This document shows, one piece after another, positions 11,510 to 22,780 of a DNA stretch of 64,000 nucleotides. The stretch is from Peromyscus leucopus. Taxonomy: Eukaryota > Chordata > Mammalia > Rodentia > Cricetidae. The stretch is taken from assembly GCF_004664715.2 (NCBI RefSeq), contig NC_051084.1, forward strand, positions 62,385,334-62,449,333, given 5' to 3'. Every line of letters starts with the position of its first letter. The stretch's first letter is position 1. A program made the translations under genes and the position numbers. Under the pieces are notes generated by a model. That model saw only the letters and a list, made by a program, of their open reading frames with translations, did no database searches and was not told the DNA's origin.

Positions 11510-12419
11510 AAGCAAGTGGATCTACAATAAGGATACATATATAGCAAGTTCCAGAAATTTTCTCAGAATGGAACTGTCTTTGTTCATGAAATGACCTTTG
11601 GGTGGAGTGTCAGACTTCAGGTTCACACACTAAAGAAGTGTTGATAATGGAAGAATCTTATATGAGTTAAAAAGGAGGGTAGGAAGGAAGGGATAAGGAA
11701 TTATTTTATTTCTATGAAAAGAGTGAATTGCAATAGAACTATAATTAATTATGTGACTCATTCAGTGATGAAAAGATTATTTCCATAGGATTAGACAGTG
11801 ACATCTTATATTGCTACTGGGATAATTAAGGCAGTGGCAATATCACGCCACCATAGATACAGGTCTTAGGTCTTTTGCTTAGTCACTCACAGCTAGAGCA
11901 TCGTCAAAGCGCCAGTGAGGATCAGGGCTCCTGTCTACACACAATGGGCAGCATTTCCCCTTCAAGCATATTTCCATTCACCTTGATTGGGTCACATGAC
12001 TCATTCTGCATCCACAGCTGTGCTTAGAACATCCTCTGTGTTTGATGTGACCTTTTCCCTAAAGTTTGAGTTTGCTGACAAGGAGAAAGATGTCTAACCA
12101 AAATTATTTCTGTTTGTAGAAAAAAAAGGAAAATGGGTGTTGGGGAGACAGGAATACAAATACAGGTACAAAGAGAGAGGAATAAAAGAGTAGGGAATTT
12201 TCAAATAGAACAAAAAATGGAAGGCCCACACCTTCCCAGGATAAAGAGCCAATGACATGCCCAAAGGGCAGAGTGTAAAAAAATAAGAACATGCTGTCTA
12301 CTGTTCTACATAAGGCAACAGCATGATCTCAAACCCACTTCTTTGGTACACCAATATTGCTAGCCAAAGCCCATTATGATGACAAGCATATAATATGAGT
12401 AAATAATTTGTTTTTTACT
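11510..12419. other. Anonymous sequence
   Basis: No gene or repeat family recognised. Moderately AT-rich and without long open frames. Confidence 0.45.
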
Positions 12420-12760
12420 TGAATTTATTTTTAAAATTTTATAATTTGAGAACGTTACATATATGTATGCATACATATATGTGTATTTGTATAGTATAAG
12501 CTGATCTTTTGGTATATGTATATATTTTAGAATATGGAAACTAAGCTAATTAATATACCTCATCCTTCAGAATATTTACAATATAATCAGACCATTTTAG
12601 AATATGTAATAATTATAAACTGTTGTCAGTAGGCAATAATTCAACAAAACTGCCTAAGTGAGATGCTAAAACTTTTGACCAACATTCCACAAACCCCTCA
12701 GTCCCCTGTTTGTAGAAATCACAAAACTTTCATGAGTTTGAACTTTTTTTTTAAATTATT
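12420..12760 (-). repeat. Ancient L1 3' terminal segment
   Basis: 'ttttggtatatgtatatat', 'ctaagctaattaatatacc' and 'tcagaatatttac' resemble, in order, the distal 3' UTR of old mammalian L1 elements read on the minus strand. It is directly followed by a plus-strand L1 segment. Confidence 0.55.
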
Positions 12761-12769
12761 GTTAAGATT

Positions 12770-13400
12770 CCACATAGAACAAGGATAAATGATAAGAAGT
12801 ATCAGTGGGAACGTGGAGAAATAGGCATGCTTATACACTTTAGTAGGAATGTGAATTAGTAGAGCCAGTTTTGAAAACATTATTGAGGTTCCTCAAAAAA
12901 AAAAAAAAATTATCATTTAATCCTGCAATCACCCCATTGGATACTAAGCCAAGGGAAATAAATCAGTATATCAAAGAGACAGCTATGTTCCGTGTTCTTA
13001 TCAACATTGCTCAACCTAAGAATCCATTAGTTGATTAATAAAAAAGAAAATATAGTGTATAGGCAATGGAATATTAGCCAAGCTTAAAAAGGAAATCATA
13101 TAACTATTATGTCATAGATAAATTTGTAGTACATTTAGATATGTGATACAAGCCCCATACTTCTATAAAAACAAATACTGAATTATTCTTAGATATGAAT
13201 AATTGTCTATAATGTGGATTGGCATTTCTATGCCGAAACAAAGCTTTCTCAGGAAAACAAATGAAATCAAAATAAACAAAACAAAACAACAAAATAAACA
13301 TTTTTCTAAAATGGAGAGAAATGGAATAAGGCTCACTCTAAATTCCAAAACATACTCTTTCTGAATTGTTTTGTCTGTTTTCATTAAGGCCTGACTTGCC
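12770..13400 (+). repeat. Ancient L1 ORF2 3' end and proximal 3' UTR
   Basis: The order 'tgggaacgtggagaaatagg', 'tacactttagtaggaatg', 'gaggttcctcaaaaa', 'cctgcaatcacccc', 'aatcagtatatcaaagag', 'gcaatggaatattagcca' follows the 3' part of mammalian L1 ORF2 in sense orientation. The reading frame is destroyed by substitutions and indels. It faces the minus-strand L1 segment at 12.42-12.76 kb. Confidence 0.75.
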
Positions 13401-13721
13401 CTCCCCCCTCCCCCGAAAAAAAAAAGAAAGTATAGGAATTCACCTATACTTCAAGGGTGAGAGATTTATGTTTATTTGGGTTACAGATAGCATGTGACAG
13501 GTAGCTTCTCAATAGCATTATGTATGAATGTAAAATGTCCTCTAGAGAACTTCAGTCTAACTTCAGGAGATATAGTCTCTTAAAAAAATAATATTTTGAA
13601 GAGATTTCTGTCACAGTACCAATTGAATGTCATAAGCTAAACTAATTCAGAGGAATAAAAAATTATTTCTTTTCAGCTATAAATCTGTTATTCTGTAATT
13701 ACTATAATTATTCAACATCTT

Positions 13722-13850
13722 ATTAAACTCTCCCTGAGATAAAGTCTCACTAGGTTGCCGAGACTGATCTCAAACTTCAGGGCTCAGAAGATCTTCCCTT
13801 AGGCCCCCAAGTAGCTGGAATTACAAGCATGTGCCTCTACACTTGACTTC
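13722..13850 (-). repeat. Old B1/7SL-type monomer
   Basis: Minus-strand 7SL-like monomer: 'gataaagtctcactaggttg', 'ctgatctcaaact' and 'caagtagctggaattacaag' correspond to an early B1/proto-B1 or FLAM-like element. It is far more diverged than the B1s at 49-50 kb. Confidence 0.75.
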
Positions 13851-14679
13851 TGAAGGCAATTGTCTCCAGATACACAAGATAATTGATGCTGGACAATCTT
13901 CAATGACCTTGCTGATTTTGTTTTGTCTTGGCTTTGTCATTCCAAAGATTTTGGATTAAAATTCCTTTCATGACTTCTGTTTCTTTCTGTGCTTCTTGCA
14001 TTGTGTTTACAAGCATCTCATCAGCTTGAGAGTGCCCAAGACCTCCCTTGACTTCCACAGCAGATCTTTTGTGAGTAACATAATGTATTTTATATATAGT
14101 CACAGCCTTTAAAATGCTGATGCTATGAAAAGTAAAATATAAATTTATTTGAATTACCTCTTCATTTATAGAACCGTAGTTTTCAGGATTGTTTTCCCAA
14201 TAAATAATACAAACATGAATATATACTTAAATATAATTATGTTCACCTATTGTAATCTTTCATAATAAAACCATGTCTTCAATCTTTGGATAATAGGGAA
14301 AGAGAGGAATTTATAACTCCCTGAGTGCTATGAATTTTCAAGAGGCATGAAGATTATACATAGTGTTAGCTATGAAGTGATGCAAAAAGTGCAGATTTTT
14401 AATGTAGAGACATATTTGTCTTAAATACTCCTCCACACAGTCACATATCTACACACAGTGTGGCTACATTCTTGACAGATATCTCCAGCTCCTTGGCTCT
14501 GTTTTTGATGATAGTATCAATATTACAACATATATGTTTTGTGACTTCCTTCTTTTCCTCCTAGGAACTATGTTTTTTGTGATTATTGTGTAGTGAGATA
14601 TACAGCTCACTTTATTCATTCTTGAGAATATTAGCTTTATGAATGAGCATTCATGTGCATGAGTATCCTACTTTGCCGT
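13851..14679. other. Anonymous AT-rich sequence
   Basis: No gene or clear repeat recognised. A 67-codon minus-strand frame (13900-14103) has no known domain. Confidence 0.45.
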
Positions 14680-14880
14680 GAAATATACCATAACTAATTT
14701 GTTTATTGAGAGAGAATGCATTTATTGAAGTGTTTCTTAATAGTCTGCCGTCACAAATAATACTCTATGAATTTTCATTCTACACATTTCTGGTAGTATA
14801 TTTAGGTGTCATGGTGTACTTATTTAACTAATGCTACCCTTAGGAAATGAGAATTTTTATTGTATTAATCCTTCCTAAAA
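14680..14880 (-). repeat. Ancient L1 ORF2 fragment
   Basis: 'tttattgaagtgtttctta', 'acaaataatactctatgaa' and 'tttctggtagtatatttagg' match the antisense 3' ORF2 region of an L1M-type element by order and spacing. It is short and diverged. Confidence 0.5.
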
Positions 14881-15114
14881 TATAGACTTATAGTTTTCTT
14901 CTAATTTAAAATATACATACATATTATGGCTTCCAGTTTAGTGTTTTTATGGGACTCCTGAGTATGCATATGACTTGGTCTCTGTGTCAGATGTATCTGC
15001 TTCTTCTGCCTTTTTGGTCTCTTTTCCTTCTCTTGTTTTGTCCTATTCCTATTAGTTTGAGGTTTTGTGTTAGTGTCTGTTTTATCATATCATATTTTAT
15101 TATTATCCCTTAGA

Positions 15115-15480
15115 ATCCTGTTTGTTTTATTTTTTTAACTTTTGTTATTCTCTCATACATCACATCTTGAGTGCAGTTTCCCCTCCCTCTATGCCTCCCA
15201 GTCCCTCCCGCTATACCCTCTCTCTTCCACAGATCAACTTCTCTGTTTCCATTCAAAAAAGAGCAGGTCTCCCAGAGATATGCACCAAACATGGCTTAAC
15301 AAGACACAATAAGACTGGCACAAATCCTTACATCACTGCTGGATCTGGCAGCCCAGTAGGAGGAAAAGGGTCCCAAGAGTAGGCAAAAGAGTCAGAGACA
15401 CCCTCATTTCCATTGTTAGGAGTGATACAACCACAGCATGTATAAATAAAGGGAGGGGAACCATAGTTGGGATATATTAT
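15115..15480 (-). repeat. Rodent L1 (Lx-type) 3' UTR
   Basis: A T-rich left end, then 'agtttcccctccctct', 'agagcaggtctcccagagat', 'ccaaacatggcttaacaag' and 'aggaggaaaagggtcccaag': ordered landmarks of a murine-type L1 3' UTR on the minus strand. No coding part remains. Confidence 0.85.
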
Positions 15481-15904
15481 GTGGGAAAAAATTCTATTTT
15501 CAGTAAGAGGAAATATATTAGATATTAGTTTATTTACTGTCTGCTAATGTGGTTCTCTATCTTTGTATGTGTTTATTGCTCAGTTTTGCTTCAGTAAAAT
15601 TTCTGATATTGGCTATTATGCATTGTTTTGATTTCATTATATTAGAAGAAGTTTTTATGTAATCTAGACACTAATCTGTTTGTTATGTGAACATTTTACC
15701 TTTGTAAATACTATGTCTTAAGTTGAATGAAAATAGTATATATTGATTTCTTCAATGGAATATAACTAAGAATCCCCTTCCTTATTTTGAAAATGTTTTC
15801 TCTCAGTTTTTGTACCATGTGTCTCCCTTCTATTGTATCACTGCTCTTTCTCCTCCTAGGAAATATTTGGCCATTCCACTTTTATTCTTTGGTCAGTGAA
15901 ACGT
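15481..15904. other. AT-rich sequence, possibly an old L1 remnant
   Basis: The stretch 15.60-15.78 kb vaguely follows antisense L1M ORF2 ('tttttatgtaatctagacac', 'ctaatctgtttgttatgtg'). Too diverged for a firm call. No gene seen. Confidence 0.35.
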
Positions 15905-16040
15905 ATCCTTTTGTTTATTTAATTTTATTCTTGGGAGAAATGTGTACATGATCATTGTATCTACATCACTACCGCCCCTTTCCAATCAAACTCTTCCCAT
16001 GCCAATCTCTCCCAATTTCATGGCCTCTTCTTTATTATTG

Positions 16041-16080
<40 letters not shown>

Positions 16081-16130
16081 TTTTTTTCAAAGCAATTATA
16101 GGTTTTAACTCCATTCTAAGTACTTATCTT
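15905..16130 (-). repeat. L1-derived tail with internal TG microsatellite
   Basis: 'ttgggagaaatgtgtacatg', then CT-rich sequence and 'tttcatggcctcttcttta', then a TG run. This arrangement recurs in rodent L1-derived 3' tails in minus orientation. Confidence 0.5.
16044..16079. repeat. (TG)18 microsatellite
   Basis: Perfect TG repeat inside the L1-derived tail. Confidence 0.99.
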
Positions 16131-16440
16131 TATACCCACAGATAAGCATAGCTCTCACCTCTCATTAAAGAAACTTCCTTTTGCAACAGAGACCTACAGA
16201 GATCCATAACTCTGCCCAAGTGGAGAGGCTAAATGACTGTGGGATCCTTTACCTCAACTGCCACACAACTCCAACACCTAAGGCTCAGGAAAATCACAGA
16301 GGAAGGAACAGAAAATTTTGAAGAGCCAGAGGCCCAGGATGCCTGTTTTTAGATAGTATCCTATAAACATGAAAAGGAAGTTGCATTCATGAAATCCCAA
16401 TGATGTTATTAATGTTTGGAAATTTGTTAAGATTTTAGAA
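16131..16440 (+). repeat. L1-associated rodent repeat fragment
   Basis: 'cattaaagaaacttcctttt', 'gcaacagagacctacagag', 'aacacctaaggctcagg', 'agagccagaggcccagga' follow the order of a common rodent L1-associated sequence. The element at 35.82-36.17 kb shares its later part. Confidence 0.6.
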
Positions 16441-16443
16441 GGA

Positions 16444-16535
16444 CCATGAGTTGGAGGCCAGCCTGGTCTAGAGAGTGAATGCCAGGATAGCCAGGACTAC
16501 ATACTGAAACCCTCTCTTGAAATACCAAAGGAAAA
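16444..16535 (+). repeat. B1 SINE, 5'-truncated
   Basis: Right half of a B1 ('ggaggccagcctggtctag' through 'ctgaaaccctctcttgaaa') with a short A-rich tail. The left half is missing. Confidence 0.8.
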
Positions 16536-16817
16536 AAATAGAAGAATCTGGTAAAGTCCTACTTCATCTTGACAGAAATTTCATCAAATTTGTTTATGAA
16601 TTTGAGCTGTTGACTTATGTACATATTTAGTGTTGAGTAGCATAGTATATGTCTCCATTTATTTATATTTTAAAGTATTTTTCACTGAAGTATATTCTAT
16701 TGCCCATAAAATTTGTACATACTATTTTGATAAATTTATTCCCAAACATGTTGTTTTTAGAATACCATTATGAATAATTTTATGACTATGATAATTTAAT
16801 AAATTTTAGATAGGTAT
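16536..16817. other. AT-rich spacer, possible old L1
   Basis: No gene recognised. The text near 16.62-16.75 kb ('aaaatttgtacatactattttg' in pieces) is weakly L1-like, but too short and diverged to call. Confidence 0.35.
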
Positions 16818-16830
16818 AAGAATACTTTAA

Positions 16831-16915
16831 GGGGCTGGGGATTTAGCTCAGTAGTAGAGTGCTTGCCTAGCAAATGCAAGGCCCTGGGTTTGGCCCTCAG
16901 CTCCTGGGGAAAAAA
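16831..16915 (+). repeat. ID SINE
   Basis: Near-intact tRNA-Ala/BC1-derived ID element from 'ggggctggggatttagctca' to 'ccctcagctcc', with an A-tail. A 13-bp perfect TSD (aagaatactttaa) lies at 16818-16830 and 16916-16928. Confidence 0.97.
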
Positions 16916-16929
16916 AAGAATACTTTAAA

Positions 16930-17045
16930 AATAATATTTTATTAAGTCTTTGAGAATTGTATATGATGTATTCCTCCCTTCCCTCAATTCTTCCAATGTT
17001 TACACTCTCCTCCCTCACCTTCCTATCTACCCAACTTTGAATATT
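16930..17045 (-). repeat. L1-derived 3' tail
   Basis: 'gagaattgtatatgatgta' followed by a CT-rich block is the reversed end of rodent Lx-type L1 3' UTRs. The B1 at 17.05 kb begins immediately after it. Confidence 0.55.
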
Positions 17046-17185
17046 TTTGGTAGATGCCTTTAATCCAAGTACTTGGGAGAAAGAATAAAGGGGATCTTTT
17101 TGAGTTCAAGGCCAGTCTGGTCTGCATAGTGAGGCCAGCCAAGTCTACATAGTGATACCCTATCAAAAAGAAAAAAGACAAAATC
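17046..17185 (+). repeat. Diverged B1 SINE
   Basis: 'ggtagatgcctttaatccaa', 'gagttcaaggccagtctgg' and 'tctacatagtgatacc' give the B1 order in sense, with an A-rich tail. It has many changes, so it is an older copy. Confidence 0.85.
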
Positions 17186-17252
17186 TGTTATTAATTATTT
17201 TATTGTAAAATTTCCAACTGTTACTTCACTAGAGAAATGTAATTACTATATA

Positions 17253-17306
17253 ACACGTGTGTATGTATGTGTGTGCGCGCGCATGCGCGTGCACGTGTGC
17301 ACACAC
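17253..17306. repeat. 54-bp alternating purine-pyrimidine tract (Z-DNA-prone)
   Basis: Every base from 17253 to 17306 alternates purine and pyrimidine. The core has CG-rich GCGCGC steps (17275-17300) flanked by GT/CA steps. CG steps in alternating register are the strongest known Z-forming dinucleotides. It is also a CpG cluster in AT-rich surroundings. Confidence 0.93.
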
Positions 17307-18789
17307 TCACTTGAAAGAGAAATCAGTGACACTCTAAGATCTCTTGATTATACAAAAAGAAGTGTGGTCCTAACGTTATTATGCTTTAAAATGTTTGTTA
17401 TCTACCTTAGAATACCCTTGAGTGATAGACTGTCTCCCATTACAGAGGTAGGTCTTCTTAGAATTCTCATTTCTGCCGATGACGAGTCTTAACTGATTTT
17501 TATCTGTAGTATATTCCACAATATAATTTTTTGTAGAATGTTTCCATTTAAAGATGACAACATTCCTGCTTTGAACCAAGGTCTTCTATGAATATCTAAT
17601 GGGCTGGCATGTAGCAACCAGTGCTGATAAATTTCACCAGCTCTGGTACGGCATCTCACCAGGGCCCAGGGTTGTACTTTTACTGTAACCCTGATACCAG
17701 TTGTTTACACTCTGTCTCATCTAATTGTTATCACAGCTGCTTCTGGAAAAAACCAAAACAAACAAACAAACAAACAAACAAACAAATGCACCTGAGTGTC
17801 ACAGCAAAGTGTGGCTTCCCTGGTTTGACAGTTTTTTATTGTAAGGAATCCATCCAGGCCTAGAAAAACATGATGATTTCTTTAAAATATGAAGCCTTAT
17901 CTTAATCTAAAATCTTATTGACTCTTACAAGAAGTTTTAAAAATATCAAATTAATCAATTAGAAAATGACAGCTGTCCGGCCTTAATTTTCCATTTCCCC
18001 CTTTCTCTCTCCCCCTCCCAGTTATACCCTAAAGGAAATAGCCAAGAGGTTTAAGTTCCCTGAACAAGGAAAATTTGAGAAAGAGTATTGAAAAAACCCT
18101 GATGGTCTCTGCCACATGAGGTATTCATCTATTTTCTATGACTTATGGGAAGACAACAACAATAACAACAACAACAACAACAAATTAGCAATCTGTTCCT
18201 CTTCCTAGTTCTTCAGGCTTTAGCTTGAATTTGGGTCTAGAAGCCTCTCTCTAGCTAACTCTGTTTTATTGGGCAGTTTTCCTTTCATTATTTTTTTAAA
18301 AGCCTAATCAAGGTAAGCTCTAGTCTAGACAGGACCATCCGCAACAGTCCCTTCTCTGCAGCCCTGTCTCACTTCTACGAAATTGTGACCAGGAGTTTCT
18401 GAAAGACACATATTAAAACTTGCTATTAAGTTTTTTCGAAGTGGGAATTCAGAAAGAATGCATAGTTTCTGCTTTTTCACATTGTTCTATTTACATCTTT
18501 AGTACTATTTTTGTATTTTTGCCCCAGTTACTTTTGTGAAGCCTCTATGACACAATTGTAAACAAGTGGCTGGGGGTAGCTGCATAATGACATATGAACC
18601 CAGACTCTCTAACCTGTGAATCACATGTTCTTTTCTCTGCCACCTAATAGAGCTCTGTTAACACTACCTTTGATCTCAGAAGACATAATCCAGCAAAGGC
18701 AAGGGACTCCAATGTGTTCCTTCTTTGCTACCATCAGAGTTTTATATCCCATTTCAACAGGCAGAGCAGAGAGGAGAAGTGTTACTTAT
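17307..18789. other. Anonymous sequence with two short microsatellites
   Basis: It holds a (CAAA)n run (17757-17786) and an (AAC)n run (18153-18184). No gene, RNA or transposon recognised. Short open frames lack known domains. Confidence 0.5.
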
Positions 18790-19420
18790 GTTGTTTCTCC
18801 CAGGCCAAATGAAATAAACCTGGCAGGAGCAGACGTTAAACTGAAGCTTATGAAAACTCAACACTCTCGTCGGTAATTGAAACCTTAAGGAGGAAGGCTC
18901 AAGACAATGGCCAATGGACGTGGAATATCGACACCAGCGTTTATTCGCAGGATCATTTCTTGTATCTCCTCTCCATCATGAGAGCAAAGAAAGCAATATC
19001 TAGACCGTGAGAGTGAGGAGTCAGTGATGAGATCAGAAGGACAAATGCAGAATCAGCTCTGCCTCTGGGGGAGCCCATAGCCTGCCTTTCGCAATGGACC
19101 TTTCCTAGGTATCCCAGGCAAGAGAAGCCCTTTCACGTCCATAAATCAAGTGAGCTTCTTTTCTCCATGTACATGGAGTTTTAAAGATGATTCTGCTTTC
19201 TTGGGTTTGTCTGCACGGTGACAAACAGTCAGAGCAAGCCCTGAGAACAAACCCTTTGAAAGTAAGATCATCAACCCTCTCAGGAACACTCTTAGTCCTT
19301 TTTGGCTATTATTATTATTCACTCCCTTACAATGGCTTGCGTTGGTTTTGTTTTCCCCAACTCTCTCAATTTGCTGTTTAAAAGCAAGCCCGTTATGCAT
19401 AAATTAAAATTGCATGTGTT
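18790..19420. other. Candidate conserved noncoding sequence
   Basis: Repeat-free stretch with more CpG than its neighbours (for example 18870-18960) and a POU/homeodomain-like site atgcataaattaa at 19396-19408. Calling it regulatory is inference from composition and motifs only; conservation was not measured. Confidence 0.25.
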
Positions 19421-19500
19421 AGTTGCAGTGAGGCATTTGTAGATTGGAGGTGTATATACACACACACACTTATAATAGTTGCTTTAAAAAATTAGAAGGG

Positions 19501-19591
19501 GGGTTGGGGATTTAGCTCAGTGGTAGAGCACTTGCCTAGCAAGCGCAAGGCCCTGGGTTCGGTCCTCAGCTCTGGGGGAAAAAAAGGAAAA
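19501..19591 (+). repeat. ID SINE
   Basis: Near-intact ID element ('ttggggatttagctcagtgg' through 'ggttcggtcctcagctc'), with retained CpGs and an A-rich tail. A 15-bp TSD (aaaaaattagaaggg) lies at 19486-19500 and 19592-19606. Confidence 0.97.
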
Positions 19592-19639
19592 AAAAAATTA
19601 GAAGGGATTAGGTACAAGACTAAAAGCACGAGGGGTTGA

Positions 19640-19850
19640 ATTATTACTCCATCTCTTTCTCATTGCACAGTTTGGAGCAAACCACATTGCTTGTTGATGA
19701 TTCAGTTCCCTCATCTCTAAAATTAAGATAAGTACTGTATCTACCTCTAGCTTTGCTTTGACTATCAAATCTGTTAATAAGTGAAAACTACCTAGGACAG
19801 TTCCTATCCCACAGTAAGACTTCTAAACAAATAACCATTATTTCATAATC
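19640..19850 (+). repeat. MIR SINE
   Basis: 'ttcagttccctcatctcta', 'gtactgtatctacctc' and 'acctaggacagttcctatc' follow the MIR core and 3' part in sense orientation, with a typical ancient level of divergence. Confidence 0.75.
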
Positions 19851-20121
19851 ATTTGATTTGCTTAATAATATATTACAATATAATGATGATCTGGTATTTA
19901 GGAAGGAAAATTAATTATTCTTACTCTAGGCTTTATCATGTAAACCATAGTACACAGAAAAGATTGCAAGCAAGCTCAAGATATTTTCAAATGGCTGCCT
20001 TTTAAACACACTGTATTTCCTCTCTGAGAGGAAAGGAAGAGTAAGGAGCTGGAAAGACTCTAAGGGGAGAACTTTCTCAACATGTCCACTATTTGTGGTT
20101 AACTATTCAGGAAATAGTTTG

Positions 20122-20530
20122 ATGGTGGACTGGCTGGTTTTGTGTGTCAACTGGACACAAGCTAGAGTCATTGGAAAGGAAGGAGCCTCAGTTGAGGAAA
20201 TGCCTCCTTGAGATCCAGCTGTAAGGCATGTTTTCAATTAGTGATCAATAGAAGAGGGCCCAGCCCATGTGGGTGGTGCCACCTCTGCACTGGTGGTCCC
20301 GGGTTCTATAAGAAAGCAGGCTGAGTAAGACAGGAAGAGCAAGCCTGGAAGCAGCTCCCCTCCATGGCCTCCACAACAGCTCCTGCCTCCATCTTCCAGC
20401 TGGGCTTGAGTTCCTGTCCTGACTTCCTCCAATGATGGACAATGATGTGGAAATGCAAGCCCTTCCCTCCTAAACTTGCTCTTTGGTCATGGTGTTTCAC
20501 CACTGCAGCAACAGTAACCCTAACTAAGGC
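20122..20530 (+). repeat. Medium-copy rodent repeat
   Basis: It runs from 'gactggctggttttgtgtg' through 'aactggacacaagctagag', 'gggttctataagaaagcagg' and 'atggcctccacaacagctcc' to 'aaccctaactaaggca'. It is homologous to 24.055-24.45 kb in the same orientation and to 6.6-6.87 kb in reverse. Overlapping open frames are repeat-derived. Confidence 0.8.
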
Positions 20531-22144
20531 AGATGGTGAATATTCTTTCAAGCAGATATTCCTGGAAAACGACAATATGGAAATTTTCCTGAGGAGTAAT
20601 TGTCTTCAACATTCTTGGCACTGGAGGCTGAGAGCTGTGTGCTGAAGCTTTACAAACAGGTGGAGCTGTGTCTGCTCTGCAGGGAGAGGTGCAGAAGGAG
20701 AGCACCTGTCTGTGAGTGTCACTTCAAGGAAGGAAAAGAGGCACAAACGTCAGAGGCAGGAGAAATGAACAGAGAAAAGGCTGGGGTGACTACAAGGCAT
20801 GTGAAATCACCTAAAACAAATTCTGCTGAAAAATACCATAATGAAACTTAATACCTTATATGCTAATTTAAAAAGTAAATTTATTTTTAAAAAGGGGTTT
20901 GTTTTCTGTGTCTTTGCTTTTTATTTTGGTTTGTTTTCTGTCCCCGGTTTGGTTCCAAGTCACTCAGTTATTCTGTGTTCGCATTCATCGATTTGGTGTG
21001 GAAAGAAAGGAACAGACGTGTTCTGCAATGGGGGTAAGCCCCACTTGCAATGTTTCCGTTTCCTGTTGGATTCTAAGACTTAATAGAACTTCACTATGCA
21101 AGCCCTACTTTGATTTTCCTATTAAGAATGGAGCATCGCCAGGCTTAAATGCTGTGCTCCACCCTTTCACTGTCGGGCATTTCTGTTACTTCTTTGCTCC
21201 TCTCTCATTTGCTTAGATCTGGCTTCTCCCCTTGAGGAGAAAAATTTTCATAGGACCTGGGAGGCATCATCACTCAGGGACCAGATCTGTCCCCTGTCTC
21301 TGACAGTGCCCTCCTCTGCCCTGCTGCAAACTGAATAACCTGTGCTGTAACTCTCCTGCTGCCACAGCCGGACAGGTTTTACTTTCTCTGATTAAGGCAG
21401 GAGGAGAAATTCAGAACTTTGTATTTGCCTGTTATACTAACACAAATGCAGAGCAGAAAGTGCCAGCCTTATAGTTTGTTAGCATGGCCCCCACCTTCAA
21501 CATTGATTGATAAAATAGCAGATATAGGATTGCACTGGAATAGACTTCATCTCTTCCTCTTACAAGAGAGGTATGGCATATTAGAGTAAGAATTTAGAAC
21601 ATAGCATTAACTTTGAATTTTAAACAAAAAAGGAAGAATCTCTTGCCCTGGTGGTAGATGCAGAAGGAGAAGAATTTATTTGTAACTTCTGCTTCTATTG
21701 GGCTGGTACAGTATGTAGAAAAAGGGCTTCTGAGAGATTTTGATCACACACACACACAACTATTTAAAGACAGTGGGTACTCTGTTAAGGTCACTTCTAT
21801 GTCATTCAAAATTTATTTTCTTAAAATTAGCAATGCTTTATCATTTATCAATTCCATTATTTATAACTAAATACGTTTTTAATTGTAGGGAGTATTGGCT
21901 TCTTCAGGAGAGCCTTGCTTGCTTTTTCTGCAAAAGGGTTTCCCACGTCATAATGAACCTATTGGTTTGCTGAATTTTCTTTCCCCAACAGTATATATTT
22001 AAAGCTATGTCCTTGTGGTCTTAGCATTGCAAACATACTGTTTGCCATACAAACCCCAGTCAAAAATCTAATACAGTCACCTTCCTGACCAGCTACAATG
22101 ACTCTACCCGCCCCATTCTGTGACTCACTTTGAAGATTTCTGTA
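20531..22144. other. Anonymous, repeat-poor sequence
   Basis: No transposon or gene that I can support. Open frames of 60-105 codons near 20.6-21.2 kb lack recognisable domains. GC content rises slightly near 21.2-21.45 kb. Confidence 0.45.
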
Positions 22145-22375
22145 GGGGCTGGAGATCTGACTGCATGATGGAGAAGGATACTGATAGCTCTTTTTCAGGG
22201 CCTGAATTCAGTCCTCAGCATCCATGTTGATGGGTGCCTTATAAACACCTCTAACTCCAGTTCCAGAGGCATCTGATGCCTTTGGTCTCCAAAGGTACCT
22301 GTATTCACATGTACACAAATTTACACACATATACACAAGTAAAGAAGAATTTTAAATCTTTAAAAAAGAGGAAAG
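22145..22375 (+). repeat. B2-class SINE
   Basis: tRNA-derived head ('ggggctggagatctgactgc') and body ('ctgaattcagtcctcagcat', 'ctaactccagttccagagg', 'atgcctttggtctccaaagg'), ending in CA-rich and A-rich sequence. Confidence 0.85.
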
Positions 22376-22738
22376 TTCTTTATTATTAGTCCTTAATACT
22401 TCTTGGTACATTCCTCCAATTCAATAATTCAAAAGTTTTGAAGTGTGTGTGAACTCTGTCTTCCTAGACTTTATGATTCTGAATTTGCTACTCACCATCC
22501 ACCCATAAAATTTGTTGCCTTGATAAGTGTGGACACTTTAGTTTCCCTGTTCAATTATATGTTACTAAAGAACAGGAGACAAGTTCTACACTGTTTACTT
22601 TGCATGATGCCTTAAACTTAACCTACTGGCATTAATTTATGTAATTTTCCTCATGCACACAAAAATCAATTTCTTGATATAACATATTTTGTTAGATGAA
22701 GGGTGACCTATAAAGTTGCTTCTTTAAGAAAAGAAAAA

Positions 22739-22739
<1 letters not shown>

Positions 22740-22778
<39 letters not shown>
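22740..22778. repeat. (CA)n microsatellite
   Basis: Perfect CA/AC run of 39 bp. Confidence 0.99.

Positions 22779-22780
<2 letters not shown>

Noticed and set aside
10964..11515. 183-codon minus-strand open frame with a poly-Leu N-terminus
   Set aside because: Its N-terminus is the (GGA)n(GA)n tract read in reverse, and the rest has no domain. Microsatellites remain open in several frames by composition.
16831..16915. tRNA-Ala gene
   Set aside because: The A and B box similarity comes from an ID SINE: it has an A-tail and a 13-bp target-site duplication and lacks an intact tRNA 3' half.
19501..19591. tRNA-Ala gene
   Set aside because: Same reasoning: an ID SINE with an A-rich tail and a 15-bp target-site duplication.
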